Assembly: GCF_958298935.1 (NCBI RefSeq)
Contig: NC_084929.1
Span: 2,728,001 to 2,792,000 of the forward strand
Length of the DNA stretch: 64,000 nucleotides
Direction of reading: 5' to 3'
From: Phragmites australis
Taxonomy: Eukaryota > Streptophyta > Magnoliopsida > Poales > Poaceae
Shown here: positions 51,401 to 60,849 of the stretch, piece after piece
Numbering within the stretch: position 1 is the first letter of the stretch
How the letters are laid out: each line of letters opens with the position of its first letter
Position numbers and translations under genes: made by a program
Notes under the pieces: model-generated
Databases searched by the model: none
The model's input: the letters and a program-made list of their open reading frames with translations, nothing else
What the model was told of the DNA's origin: nothing

Positions 51401-54400
51401 CTTCTGATAAAGCCATGAAAATGTGCTCCTCCTGCATAGACTGAGGCTGTTCACTTGCAGATTCTACTTCCTCATCCTGAAAAAGATCCCAAACCTCTTG
51501 CAAAACATGAAGTTGTACGGTGGGTGCACACTTATGTTCTCTACTCCAGCGTTCACTACACTTATGACATAAGCCTTTGGCTCTGCGATAAGCCCTTAAT
51601 GAGGCCATTTTGTCATCAATCGAGGTTCGAACAGCCTCAGTTGTTCGTCTATCATCAGCTCCAACTTGAGCCCTGGGCAAGTGTGGAGGTGGAGGTAAAG
51701 GAAGAGGTTGTGGACTCCTCGGAGTATGCTTGGATAGAAGAAATTCCTGTTTGCGGTACTCCTTTTTGCGTGATGAATCAGCAACTTCCTCCTGCAATGC
51801 AGCAAGCACAAAGGCAGAATCGAGGTCTTGTGGACGTTGAATCAAAACAATAGAGCGAATATCATCCTTAAGACCATCAATAAAACGCATTATGTAATAT
51901 CTGGGATCAGTAATGGATTCGTAGGCATTAAGCTGATCAATGAGTTCAGAAAACTGATCGACATATTCAGAGACTGATCCGGTTTGCCTAATGTGAAAGA
52001 GCTGACGGATCAGAATGTCGTGGTGATCTCTACCAAAACGCTCATGCACTAGGAGGCAGAACTGGTGCCAATCCAACTGACGGATGCGACTCTCTACCGA
52101 TTGCAGCCAACGAGCAGCCGCCCCGGAGAAATGCATAAGGGACACCTTGACCCATATATCAGAATGAACACTATACAAATCAAAATAATCTTCGCAACGT
52201 GACTTCCATAATTTGGGTGAAGTGCCGTCAAATGTAGGGAAGTGAAGTTTAGGTAATTTGCTAGTAATGTCATGAGTCCGTGGTTGCTGGATAGCATGCG
52301 ATCGACTGGGATAATCATCCAAATGTGACTTAGAGAAGATGGAATCATGCGTACCCTTGACCGGGAGATGAGAAAGGGTGGTAACACACCCAAACTCACG
52401 CTCCCGGTGATGTGCGTCGCTGCGGTGCCCGATGGGGCCGACGACCGTTTGCTCGGCAGGTGAGGCAGCCGCGGTCGTCTCTGGCGCAACGAGAAGACCC
52501 GGTGAGAGGGAGTCTTGCTCGAGCAGCACGCGATCGAGGTGCTTGCGTACCACCGCGATCTCCATCTTCAAATCGCCGACGGTGGCGTCGATCTGAGGCT
52601 TCCAGGCGTCGATTTGAGGCTTCCAGAGGCTGATGGCGCCCAAGTGCTCGTCCAATTGCTTGAACCGCTCCTCGTGTTTCAGATCAGATTCCGCCAATTG
52701 CTGCTCGACGGTGTGCTTCAGACTCTTCAGTTCGTCGAGGAGTAGCTTCATGCTTGGATCCATGGCGCCGAGCTTCCGTTGGAAACGAGTGAAATGGTCG
52801 TGGGACTCCAGAGCGCACGGGATCGGTGTCTCTGATACCAGTTGTTAGCAACACGGAGCAATCAACTTCATCACAGGAATGAGAAGTGGAAGGGGATAGC
52901 GGAAGAGGGATCTCATTGTTCTTCCAGAGCAGGTTCGAGTTCAGAGGAAGTTTGGGGAGGAAGAAAGGAGGAGTACAATTCTGTTATCGCCTCCTTTACA
53001 AGCCAGCGTTTGCCAGCTAAATAGAGCGTCCTACTCAATCCACGCACGCCTCTCCCTCGATCTCTCGGCCTGCTACCCAGCACTTTTGCACAGCCACTCC
53101 GGCCCACTCATACGGCAGTTCGGACGTCTGGCCCGTTTAGCTCTTGTGCTGGCTGGAAGTCGATCCCCTTCCGCAGACTCCTTTACTTTGTCACCTGCAG
53201 CCGTTCCTTCAGCCGGAGCGCTGACAACGATATACATCTGTTGCTATATATAGCCTGTAGCACGCGCGCATGCATCGTCGCCGAGACACTTTCTTCTCTC
53301 GCAATTAATTGATTAATGAACGACATAGATTTGATTAGCTACCTAAATCAGGTGTTGAAATTATTGTGTGGATTTTAATGCTTAATATAGTTGAGCTCAA
53401 GTAATCTCGCTCTCTGAAAACACACGTAGTCTTGCATTTTAATACGGTAATATTAGGGTCCGTTTGGTTCACGGACTAGTGCCGGATGGGATTGTCTGGT
53501 CCTAGTTTTTTGATGCGCCAGCTGTTTGGTTCACGGCCAAGTGCGGACGGGATCATCCAAGTAAAAACAATATTCCAGTAACGTTCCGGACGAGCTCATC
53601 CCCCAAAAAAGACCCGGACGAGCTCATCTGCTTCCTTCCATGTGCGTAACTCCTCACCACAGAGCGGATGAGGGGTCGGATGAACAATACCGCCAGTTTC
53701 TAAATTTTTCATTCTCTCTATTTAGACAGTGGGGTTACCGTGATCTACAAATGATAAAAAAAAAAATCTGTAGTTTCTACAATTTATGATGAATCCATTT
53801 TAAAAGGATTCACCTCAATATTCCTTATAGGTTTCAAAATAAAAATCTTCAAAGAGGGCTACTCCTAGAAATTATATCAATTTTTAAGGCCTAAAAAACT
53901 TCCCAAAAATCTGGCATAATAATTTTTAAAATTATTTTCAACCCTAGGTTATTTGATGAAAAAGTGAGTTCCTTTACTGTGCTACATTATGCATTTTTTT
54001 CATTTCATTTGATATACTCTTTTTAATTCAATTTGAATTCAAACAAATTCAAACATGCACAAAATCATCCAAAAGCTTATGTAATGCATATAAATACAAA
54101 TATATACAAACTAGGGTGTTAAAAAAATCATCACAATCAACTCAGTTTATTTCATCCATCAAACCAAACAGAAAACTAGTTTATTTTATCCATTTTAACC
54201 AAACAAAAAATTAGATCATCCCATCCAAAAAATATAGATAGCATTATCCCATCCAACCTCACCTTCCAAACAAACACACCCTTAATGATCACATACAGAT
54301 TGTACAAACCAATCATAAACTATAATCAGTGCACAACTAAGGTTTGATTCTGAACGACATAGATTTGATTAGCGACCTAAATCAGGTGTTGAAATTCTTG

Positions 54401-54433
54401 TGTGGATTTTAATGCTTAATAGTTGAGCACAAG

Positions 54434-54469
<36 letters not shown>

Positions 54470-56146
54470 AAAACACACGTGGTCTTGCATTTACATAGGG
54501 TAATATTAGTGATGATCACGTACAGATTGTACGAACCAATTGTAAACTATAATTAGTGCACAACTAAGGTTCACAACAAATTTTATAACCGAGAATGCTA
54601 AGCATTTTCATCTTAAAACTCATAGCCCAAAGTTTGCGAGCAAATGTTCAAATCTGGAAAAAACATGTAGAGTAGCAAATCCACTGAAATAACCCACTAA
54701 ACCACCGTTAGTGAGACTCCAAACACTTGAATCAGCCAGAGAAATGAGGAATACCGCATTAGCCAGTCGGCTATGGAACATTTGAAAATATAAATTTTAG
54801 TATAATAGACATGATTTCGGTAATGAAATTAGGAGATCTTCTTCGATCCTGTTTTGAAAAAATAAAGGTTATTTGATTCTATTAGTATATTAATCATATA
54901 ACAGCAAATGTATGAGTGCTTGCACCATTTTCATATAACAGCATGAACCCTGTATATTACTGCAACTTCATCCGCATAAAGTACAGTACTCCTCCCTATA
55001 CAATTTCTTGGTTATCCGCATTAAGTTAGCTGCGTCGTCGAACAAAAATTATACTATTATGGAATCAAATGGGTAGAGCGCGTCACTGGATACAGAAATT
55101 TCGGCAGTTTGAACTACGCCGGTTTATAGGAACACTTAGATGTGACATGAATTAATTATCAGTCTCGCTTGCTGGCTGCTTCACGAGCGATCGAGAGATA
55201 TTTTTATAAAGGAGATATTCAGAAGATCTTAATATTTTTTGCTTAAACATAAAAGTACACCGTTGACAAGCTAGAATATTCCAATCAAGACGCGTAGTGT
55301 CGTTTCCTTTGAACTTTGAACAGAATGAGAATTAAGCCAAAGATAAAGGAATAGAGGAGTTAAATAAAGAGTACTGATCGAATTAATCAAAGAGACATGA
55401 ACCGCAAAGCAGAGATCGTAATTTTACAAGGACTTTAGTTTAGTTTACCTGTTGCAGCTGCTGAGCTTGGATGAGCTGATGGTAGAGCGCGCCATAGCTG
55501 CGGGTGAGCTCCTCCAGCATCCGCCGCAGCCGCCGGTTCTCCTCCCCGGCCTGCCGGAGCTTCCGCTCCACCGTCGCCACGTCCGCCTACACACACAAAC
55601 ACACATGCACGCACACATATATGCAAAAAGGATCAACATGCGTGTAGTAGAGCACCGTGCATGATCAATTCCAACAGGGAAGGGTGGAGAAGCTTACCTC
55701 TTTGTGTTCACTGGCTGTCACGGCCGCCTTCCCCTCGCCGCCGGTTATTGCCGTCGCCGCCGCCGTGGTCAGCAGGTCCAGCGCAGTCTGCACACGAATA
55801 CAATCACACGCACACGCCAACCAAAAATCAAGATCCATACCGGCACGCATCGATCTAAGCTAGCTTGATTCCACAGTCCACATACACACATCGATCTCGA
55901 TCGACGACTTACGTTGACCATGTTATCACCTCGGGCAACTGCTCCTGGCTCTCGGCTCGTCCCATCCCCACCGTCGTCGTCGTTCCTGCGGCGAGCACCG
56001 CCGGTGGAGAAGAAGTCGACCTCCTTGATCTCACTCCTGTGCCCGCTGCCTTGGCCAAAGCTCCGGTCGCCGTGCGCCACCAAGATCATCCCTTCCTCCC
56101 CCTTCTCCATTCCCTTGTGCTGCTGTTGCTTTGGAACCAAGTCCAT
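45406..56146 (-). CDS. WRKY transcription factor, group IIb (six exons)
   Basis: Exons in transcription order: 56146-55913, 55787-55698, 55586-55449, 47370-47083, 46939-46826, 46092-45406, giving 516 aa. All junctions are GT-AG and keep the frame. The first exon contains KEVDFFS, and exons 1/2 join as [10 protein letters not shown], both group IIb signatures. Exon 3 encodes a heptad-rich coiled coil ([20 protein letters not shown]) for dimerisation. Exon 4 ends in the basic [13 protein letters not shown]. Exon 5 carries [13 protein letters not shown]. Exons 5 and 6 together form the C-x5-C-x23-H-x-H zinc site. The intron that splits the zinc finger before VQRC is the V-type intron typical of groups IIa and IIb. 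WRKY proteins bind TTGAC W-boxes in the nucleus and often act in defence, phosphate or stress responses; the role here cannot be read from sequence. The Ala/Pro-rich tail is of ordinary length for the group. Intron 3 is 8.1 kb because of transposons. No coding break was found. Confidence 0.92.
47696..47700. repeat. Target-site duplication ACGAT (left)
   Basis: ACGAT directly precedes the LTR and is repeated exactly at 53227-53231 after the other LTR. Five base pairs is the usual size for Ty3/gypsy integrases. Confidence 0.95.
47701..48084 (-). repeat. 3' LTR of the chromovirus
   Basis: This copy differs from the 5' LTR at 47885, 47942, 47943, about 47978, about 47998 and 48032. Five of the six lie in the part that is also the end of the pol reading frame. 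The 3' end of pol runs into this LTR to 47931. Confidence 0.95.
47931..50579 (-). pseudogene. Chromovirus pol: reverse transcriptase, RNase H, integrase, chromodomain
   Basis: The 882-codon open frame after the first Met of this segment encodes a reverse transcriptase with FFDD at residues 76-79, RNase H (TDAS around 224-227, YTDQKS around 286-290), and integrase with the zinc site H413/H420/C450/C453 and catalytic triad D483, D543, E579 (D-59-D-35-E). The GPY/F module is at about 716-727 and a chromodomain-like fold ([16 protein letters not shown]) at about 792-808. The true start lies upstream, in frame, beyond the stop at 50709-50711. All motifs look intact. The frame passes through the polypurine tract into the 3' LTR and ends 154 bp inside it. 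Chromodomains in these integrases direct insertion to heterochromatin. Labelled pseudogene because of the stop between protease and reverse transcriptase. Confidence 0.9.
48085..48097 (-). promoter_or_regulatory. Polypurine tract of the chromovirus
   Basis: On the - strand the bases next to the 3' LTR read AAGACCGGGGGGA, a purine run that would prime plus-strand DNA synthesis. It lies inside the pol coding frame (encoding PQDRG). Confidence 0.75.
50709..52763 (-). pseudogene. Chromovirus gag-protease, ended by an in-frame TAG
   Basis: The 684-codon frame starts with [15 protein letters not shown]. It has an N-terminal coiled-coil region to about residue 85 containing a short direct repeat of WKPQIDA, then the retrotransposon gag capsid domain (about 165-330), a zinc knuckle C399-x2-C402-x7-H410-x-C412, and an aspartic protease with LIDSGSS (D482). 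It ends at TAG 50709-50711 just where the reverse transcriptase begins; the same frame continues on the far side as [15 protein letters not shown]. So one substitution separates the two halves. The start ATG at 52763 is 66 bp inside the primer-binding site. Confidence 0.9.
52829..52840 (-). promoter_or_regulatory. Primer-binding site (initiator-Met tRNA)
   Basis: On the - strand TGGTATCAGAGA sits two bases downstream of the 5' LTR and is complementary to the 3' end of initiator-Met tRNA (TGGTATCAGAGC) at 11 of 12 bases. Confidence 0.9.
52843..53226 (-). repeat. 5' LTR of the chromovirus
   Basis: The 384-bp LTR contains U3, R and U5 and differs from the other at six positions. With the usual grass LTR substitution rate of about 1.3e-8 per site per year, 6/384 corresponds to insertion within the last million years or so. 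Confidence 0.95.
53227..53231. repeat. Target-site duplication ACGAT (right)
   Basis: Identical to 47696-47700. Confidence 0.95.
53456..54281. mobile_element. PIF/Harbinger-like non-autonomous element (826 bp)
   Basis: The ends read GGGTCCGTTTGGTTCACGG and (reverse strand) GGGTGTGTTTGTTTGGAAG. The flanks are TTA on both sides (53453-53455 and 54282-54284), the target duplication typical of this superfamily. Inner sequence repeats CCGGATGAGCTCATC-like and ATCCCATCC-like pieces but has no transposase. The uninterrupted duplicate at 54352-54572 supports the insertion. Confidence 0.75.
54435..54470. repeat. (CT)n microsatellite
   Basis: A run of about 17 CT units within the second copy of the intronic duplication; the first copy has only a short CTCTCT at the same place. 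Confidence 0.9.
54573..55448. other. Remaining WRKY intron 3 sequence
   Basis: AT-rich DNA with no recognisable repeat termini or coding. Confidence 0.4.
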
Positions 56147-56239
56147 GGATGGATTGGCGGTAGCTAGCCAGAGAATAGGAAGGAAGAGAAGGACACATAC
56201 GACTTGTGACTTGTGGCCGTGTCAAGTACTAGCTAGCTA

Positions 56240-56300
56240 GGGTCCAAACTGAAGAGGAAAAGAGAGAGAGAGCGACGGGCGAGAGAGAGAGCACGTAACG
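56240..56300 (-). promoter_or_regulatory. GA/CT-rich WRKY 5' leader
   Basis: Runs of GAGAGA on the + strand (CTCTCT in the gene sense) lie 100-150 bp upstream of the WRKY ATG. Such CT-rich runs are common in grass 5' UTRs and near transcription starts. Confidence 0.45.
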
Positions 56301-56395
56301 TGAAACGGAAAGACTTGGACTTTGGACTTCTCAATGGAGGCGAGACAGTTGGACCAATGGGAGAGAGCTGGAACTGGTGCGTCAGCGTGTGCAGT

Positions 56396-56411
56396 GGTCA
56401 AAGACGGTCAA
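56396..56411 (-). promoter_or_regulatory. Two W-boxes upstream of the WRKY gene
   Basis: GGTCAA occurs at 56396-56401 and 56406-56411, which is TTGACC in gene orientation, the WRKY-binding core. They are 10 bp apart and about 250 bp upstream of the ATG. Clustered W-boxes in WRKY promoters often mediate auto- or cross-regulation. Confidence 0.45.
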
Positions 56412-56429
56412 ATGGGTCATTCAGGTCGG

Positions 56430-57085
56430 CTCCGTATGGTCCAGCTCGGTATGGTCCGAACGGCTCGACTATTGTAACGGGTTCTGCTGTGTCAGTCTGC
56501 GTGACTCCCCCTCAACTCACAGTATGGCTTGTCGGTCACCGTACCGTATCGGATCGGTTCGGGCATGATTACGACCTGGCGGCACAGTCGGCCCGGCGGG
56601 CACGATAGACATGGCTTCATGGGCGGCCCAAAGACACACGAGTGGCTCGTCAGCACAGCCAGTCCGATAAAACAAAAAATAGCTATAAAATTAAAAAATA
56701 TATAGAAAATAGATAAAAATAATATAGAAAATATAGAAAATAGATAAGAAATAGCTACAAAATTAAAATATATATATATATATAATAAAAAATAGTCGGA
56801 CCAATGCGTACTAGGCCCGATCGTGCCTGACCATGCTGTACCCGTGCCGGTCTGAGCTGGGCCATGCTCGTGCCGGCTCGACTCAACCGGGCGTGTCGTG
56901 CCAGCATGTTGTGCCACACGCTCGACCTAAGCACAACTCGTGGTCTCGTACCGTGTCGTCCCGTCTCAGCTCGGGTGGTACCGTGACTAAACCGTGCCTA
57001 CAGTATCGTACCTTAAATCAGCCTGATAAGCATGTCCTGCAGCCGTTCATATTTAGAAAGTGGAATCCTCTCGTTCACAAATAAA
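56430..57085. other. GC-rich degenerate repeat region upstream of WRKY
   Basis: Repeats of GTGCCGG, CGTGCC, GGCCC and GTACCG(T) are scattered around an AT-rich ATAGAAAATAGATAA-type core (56680-56790). The pattern resembles the termini of grass hAT-type elements, but no clean ends or target duplication were found. Confidence 0.35.
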
Positions 57086-57089
57086 AATT

Positions 57090-57970
57090 AAAATCCAAAT
57101 AGCTCATACAGGTGATACGTGAAAAGCATGCTGCAGCATGTCACTACCCTGCTGGGACATGTTAATTGCTAACCCAAAGTTTTCTTTTAAAATTATAAGT
57201 AATAAACTCAGTATTGCTCTTTTGGTCGATAGTATAATACATAGTAATGGAAGTCTGTACTGACCATGAGCACAATAGCCAATACCTTGGGGACCTTAAA
57301 AGTCATGAAAAATAAAATGATTTAATTTCTATCTACATATCTACCCTTGGGGGAATGTGCCCCATACATCATTAGATCTGCACTGAGATCTGTGCAACAT
57401 AGGAATCTGTCAAATAATCTTTGTCCCTCTTTTGTTCTGCACTAATTTCAGTACAGATCCAATGGTGCAATACGAAGGGGCGCATGCCCTGTTTTTATTT
57501 TAACAGCGCTTCTCACGGGTGATCTTCGTTGGAGACCTGAGGTGCGGGACCTGGTATTTCAATGATCACGGCAACAAAATCATGATAATGGTACTTTGAA
57601 TTATATAAATATAATGAATTATATCAATTTTATATTGTATAATCTACAAATTGCTAGTCTAATTGTTGGTCAAAGATCACAAAGCTTGAATCTTAAGTGT
57701 GTGGGCACCTTAGGAAATGAAATGGAGCGAGTATAGGCTATAGTAATAGGTTGGTGAGCTATCCGTATGCTTGAAAAGAAAACGGAGCACAACTGGTTTG
57801 TAAAAGGATCACTCGTACACAGTTTCACACAAACTTGCGAGATAAATACGAAGGTGGTTTCGAAAAGGCATGCATACATGTTTGAGCCATTGTGTCTACT
57901 ATACATTATCCAGCCGTAGCATTTGTGGAGAATATATAGAGGAAGGAACATGAGGGAGATTGAGATAGCC
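57090..57970. other. Non-coding spacer
   Basis: No feature recognised. Confidence 0.35.
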
Positions 57971-57979
57971 GGCCAGGGG

Positions 57980-58443
57980 CAGGGGCGAATCCAAGATAAA
58001 TGGTCATCGGGGTCGCTACATGTTGTTGGTTTTATGAATGGATCTGTTTGTGAATAGGTTTGTGTCTTTAGACCATCTTTAGCTATATTTTTTTCATTTT
58101 ATTCCTTTTTCGATTCTCCTATCTGTTCTTATTCTTTTTATCTTTTTTCATCTCTAATAGTTTTTTCTTCGAAAGGATTCGTGAAGGGAAATGAGAGATA
58201 ATCCTGTCCTGAAGTGAATGACCTTAAGAATTCTTTCATAACGAGAACCGTAAATAAATCCATTAAAATATTGAAGGAAATTAAAATCTCTTTGTAAAAT
58301 GAATTTGATCCTTAACAAAAAAAAAATCCCTTATAGATGGTCTTATGAACCGCTGAGAATACAAGCTAGATTAGGTACTCGGGCTTAGCAACGAGTGGTC
58401 GGTGTCACTCGACCACCGACGGCTTGCTGTGGATTCGCCCCTG
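57980..58443. mobile_element. hAT-like MITE (464 bp)
   Basis: Perfect 14-bp inverted ends CAGGGGCGAATCCA lie at 57980-57993 and 58430-58443. The flanks GGCCAGGGG and GCCCAGGGG fit an 8-bp target duplication with one mismatch. It has no coding. The terminal sequence CAGGGGCG(A/G)ATCCA is a well-known grass hAT type. Confidence 0.75.
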
Positions 58444-58854
58444 GCCCAGGGGGAAAGCTTTGATTAATTAGCTAGTCAATGACCATCATCAGCCAGTTGA
58501 CAATAACAAGAAAAATCTGCTTGAGTTAATTATTGAATGCCGTCCTGATCAATTTGCATGTGAACGTTTGAGATTAACGAATGAACGCTAGCTAGCTAGC
58601 TTGTACATTCTCCATCGCCTCGCACGTCGACAATTTACCCGTCGATGTTACTTGTCCCACTAGCTATTGTATGGATATTTCCTTTTTCTATCCTTAGGGA
58701 GGATCTACCCATCACTTGTACATATCTATTGAGGAATGTTAGCTTATATATAGGCATAGTACCCGAGTTTATTAAAATATTTTCAGACATTTTGGTGGAT
58801 TGAATGGTGCATATAAGCTTAACACATGAATTACCTTTGACAATAACCCGTCAG

Positions 58855-59175
58855 GCATTTCGGGGATTTTAGCCACAATTTAGTGACGAGTTATTATATG
58901 ACTTATCATTTATACCTTTCTGCATTAGTCATAACTGACGGATCATATTACGATTCGTCACTTATATTCTGGTCATAAGTGACGTGTCTCCCTGTAACCT
59001 TTATAAGTGATAAGTCATATCACGACCTGTCACTTATGATATAATATAGGTGACGGCTCTCTCTAGTTCAATCATAAGTGACGGGTCATATTACGACATG
59101 TCATTTATAAATGTAATAAGTAACGGATAATGCTAAAATCTATCACTTATGAGTTAGTTCTGTTATAAGAGCTGG
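58855..59175. repeat. Repeats of ATAAGTGACGG(G/A)TCATATTACGA (probable CACTA subterminal region)
   Basis: Some eight copies in both orientations of GTGACGGGTC and its complement alternate with TATGACTTATC-like pieces. This is the style of CACTA subterminal repeats, but no CACTA terminus is visible nearby, so it may be one end of a deleted element. Confidence 0.5.
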
Positions 59176-59554
59176 TGAGCTACTATACGCGTCCAACAGT
59201 TACATAACTCAACAGTATAATGCGCATAGTAGATCTGATGATTTTCTTCGGTTCCGCTAGAGAGAATATAATATCTTGTTGATTTAAAGTTTGAATTATT
59301 GCTAGGTCTTTGAAGGTTTGTATGTCCCCCTTTCCTCCTCCTCTAACCCCTATTTGGTAGATTTTTTGTGTTTTGAGTTGTAATCGACCATTTTGTATTT
59401 TTATCTAAAGTCTTAGGGCAACTAAGTTGCATTTATGTTAGATTTGATACCAGGTTTGCCTGATCTACCGCTAGATACCATCGATCTAGTTTATGGATTT
59501 TTTTAATCGTATGCTTAACCACGTAATTAAGATAATAATTGTTAATGAATCAAC

Positions 59555-60834
59555 GAAGTTTAACTCACTGGATTATCCGGTGAAGCAATGATGACTGCAC
59601 CGGACTAATTATTTCAGAGGCAATTCCAAGTGAAGAAGTTTGAAGCTCAGTTCACTGGATGGTACGGTGTTCATGGTGTGTACACCGAACCAATTCATGT
59701 AGAGAACAATTTCTTTTGGCAGAAGAAACTTCATTCACTGGATGGTCCGGTGAAGGTAAGGAATTAACACCAGAGAAATTTTATAAAGAGGGATGCTTTG
59801 GTTGGTTTGAAGGAGTTCCACTCACCGGATAGTCCGGTGATGGACAAGTGTGTACACCGAAGCTTTTCTTACAGAGAAGATTTTGAGGGTAGAAGAAGTT
59901 TAACTCACCGGATAGTCCGGTGATTGTATTGAAATTATCACCGGAGCATATTTTCTAGAGAAGGTTGCAACATACAATTTTGTTGGCTTGTACTCACAGG
60001 ATGGTTCGGTGTTGGATAGTTGTTCACCGGATGGTGTCATAGGACTATTTATCAACAATAACGGCTAATGACAGCTGACACAATGGAAATGTATATTTGT
60101 ACTCACCGGATTGTCTGGTGTGAGTAAAGAGATACTCATCGGATCATCCGGTATTAACAGAAAAAATGGGTGGTTAGGCAACGGCTATAGTTTGGATCTC
60201 TAGCCTATAAATACTCCTTCACTTGGTTTCATTTGGCTTGGTAGCGACCCAGAGAAGCTCATACATTGTGTGTCAACAAGAAGCAATAGAGAGCATTTGA
60301 GTTGATTTCTAAGTCCCTAATTGAAGATTAAGGACTTTATTAGTGCTTGGAGAGTAGCAAGTGTGCATCTAGCTGTAGTCTAGGTTTAACCTTGATCAAG
60401 TGAAACTATTAGCTTGCTACTCTTAGTGGTTGGCAACACCTAATCAGTCTTGATGATTGGAGGTGTTATCCGGAGACCATGAGGGAGCACTTGAGTCTTG
60501 TTGACTCAAGGAGGAGCGATATCCTTGGTGAATGCTCCAATGAGGATTAGGAGGGAGTGTCAACTCCTCAATACATCAGGAAAAATCTGTGTTCTCTTGT
60601 CCATCTCTTTACTATTTTGCAATTTAATTTGAGCACTTACATTATTGCAAGCTTTCAAATTCCGCATTTTCTTAGTGTCTTTACTTGCTTGCTTTGTTGC
60701 CCTCTCTTAGCTTGTCTGTGTAGTCGTATTTCCTTTCTTTTAGGCTAAGGTTGCTATTTGTTCTAGATTTTGATAGAAATTTTTAATTGTCCAATTCACC
60801 CTCGCTCTTGGGCCATTCGATCCTTTCACATGTG
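59555..60834 (-). mobile_element. Non-coding element (copy C) with CACCGGA..TCCGGTG palindromes
   Basis: It ends GGGCCATTCGATCCTTTCACA at 60834, the reverse complement of the start of copy B at 37373. Shared blocks include ACTTGAGTCTTG..GACTCAAG and the AATTGAAGATTA region. At 59560-60150 it has the palindrome array. The other terminus (the AGGGGCCTAGATG type) was not found, so it is truncated at its left side. Confidence 0.55.
59560..60155. repeat. Palindrome array in copy C
   Basis: Units such as CTCACCGGATAGTCCGGTGA (59821-59840 and 59904-59923) and diverged forms alternate with 40-60 bp spacers that carry AGAGAAG and TTGAAG motifs. Confidence 0.75.
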
Positions 60835-60849
60835 TTCCTCAATGCATTG

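Larger units (their letters stand above)
47701..53226 (-). mobile_element. Ty3/gypsy chromovirus (Reina-like), nearly complete
   Basis: A 5,526-bp element lies in the same orientation as the WRKY gene. LTRs are 384 bp each (52843-53226 as 5', 47701-48084 as 3'), starting TGTTAGC and ending GCTGACA in the + strand view. A perfect 5-bp target duplication ACGAT flanks it (47696-47700 and 53227-53231). The primer-binding site and polypurine tract are in place. One long gag-pol frame is broken only by a single TAG. The LTRs differ at six positions. Small size, chromodomain and GPY/F module point to the Reina branch of chromoviruses, which is an inference from structure and size. Confidence 0.95.
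53318..54572. repeat. Local tandem duplication in WRKY intron 3, one copy interrupted
   Basis: About 200 bp (53318-53455 continuing at 54282-54343) is repeated at 54352-54572. Both start GAACGACATAGATTTGATTAG and end GCACAACTAAGGTT. The second copy has an expanded CT microsatellite and lacks the insertion, so it records the pre-insertion site. Confidence 0.85.
47371..55448 (-). other. WRKY intron 3 (8.1 kb), transposon-filled
   Basis: In gene orientation it begins GTAAACTAAAC at 55448 and ends GATCGGTGCAG at 47371. It holds a 5.5-kb chromovirus (47701-53226), a local duplication with an inserted PIF/Harbinger-like element (53318-54572), and AT-rich unassigned DNA (54573-55448). The exon pieces on both sides are intact, so splicing across the insertion is probably still possible. 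Confidence 0.85.

Noticed and set aside
55060..55130. GGGTAGAGCGCGTCACTGG resembling part of a tRNA
   Set aside because: No complementary acceptor stem and no T-loop at the right distance.
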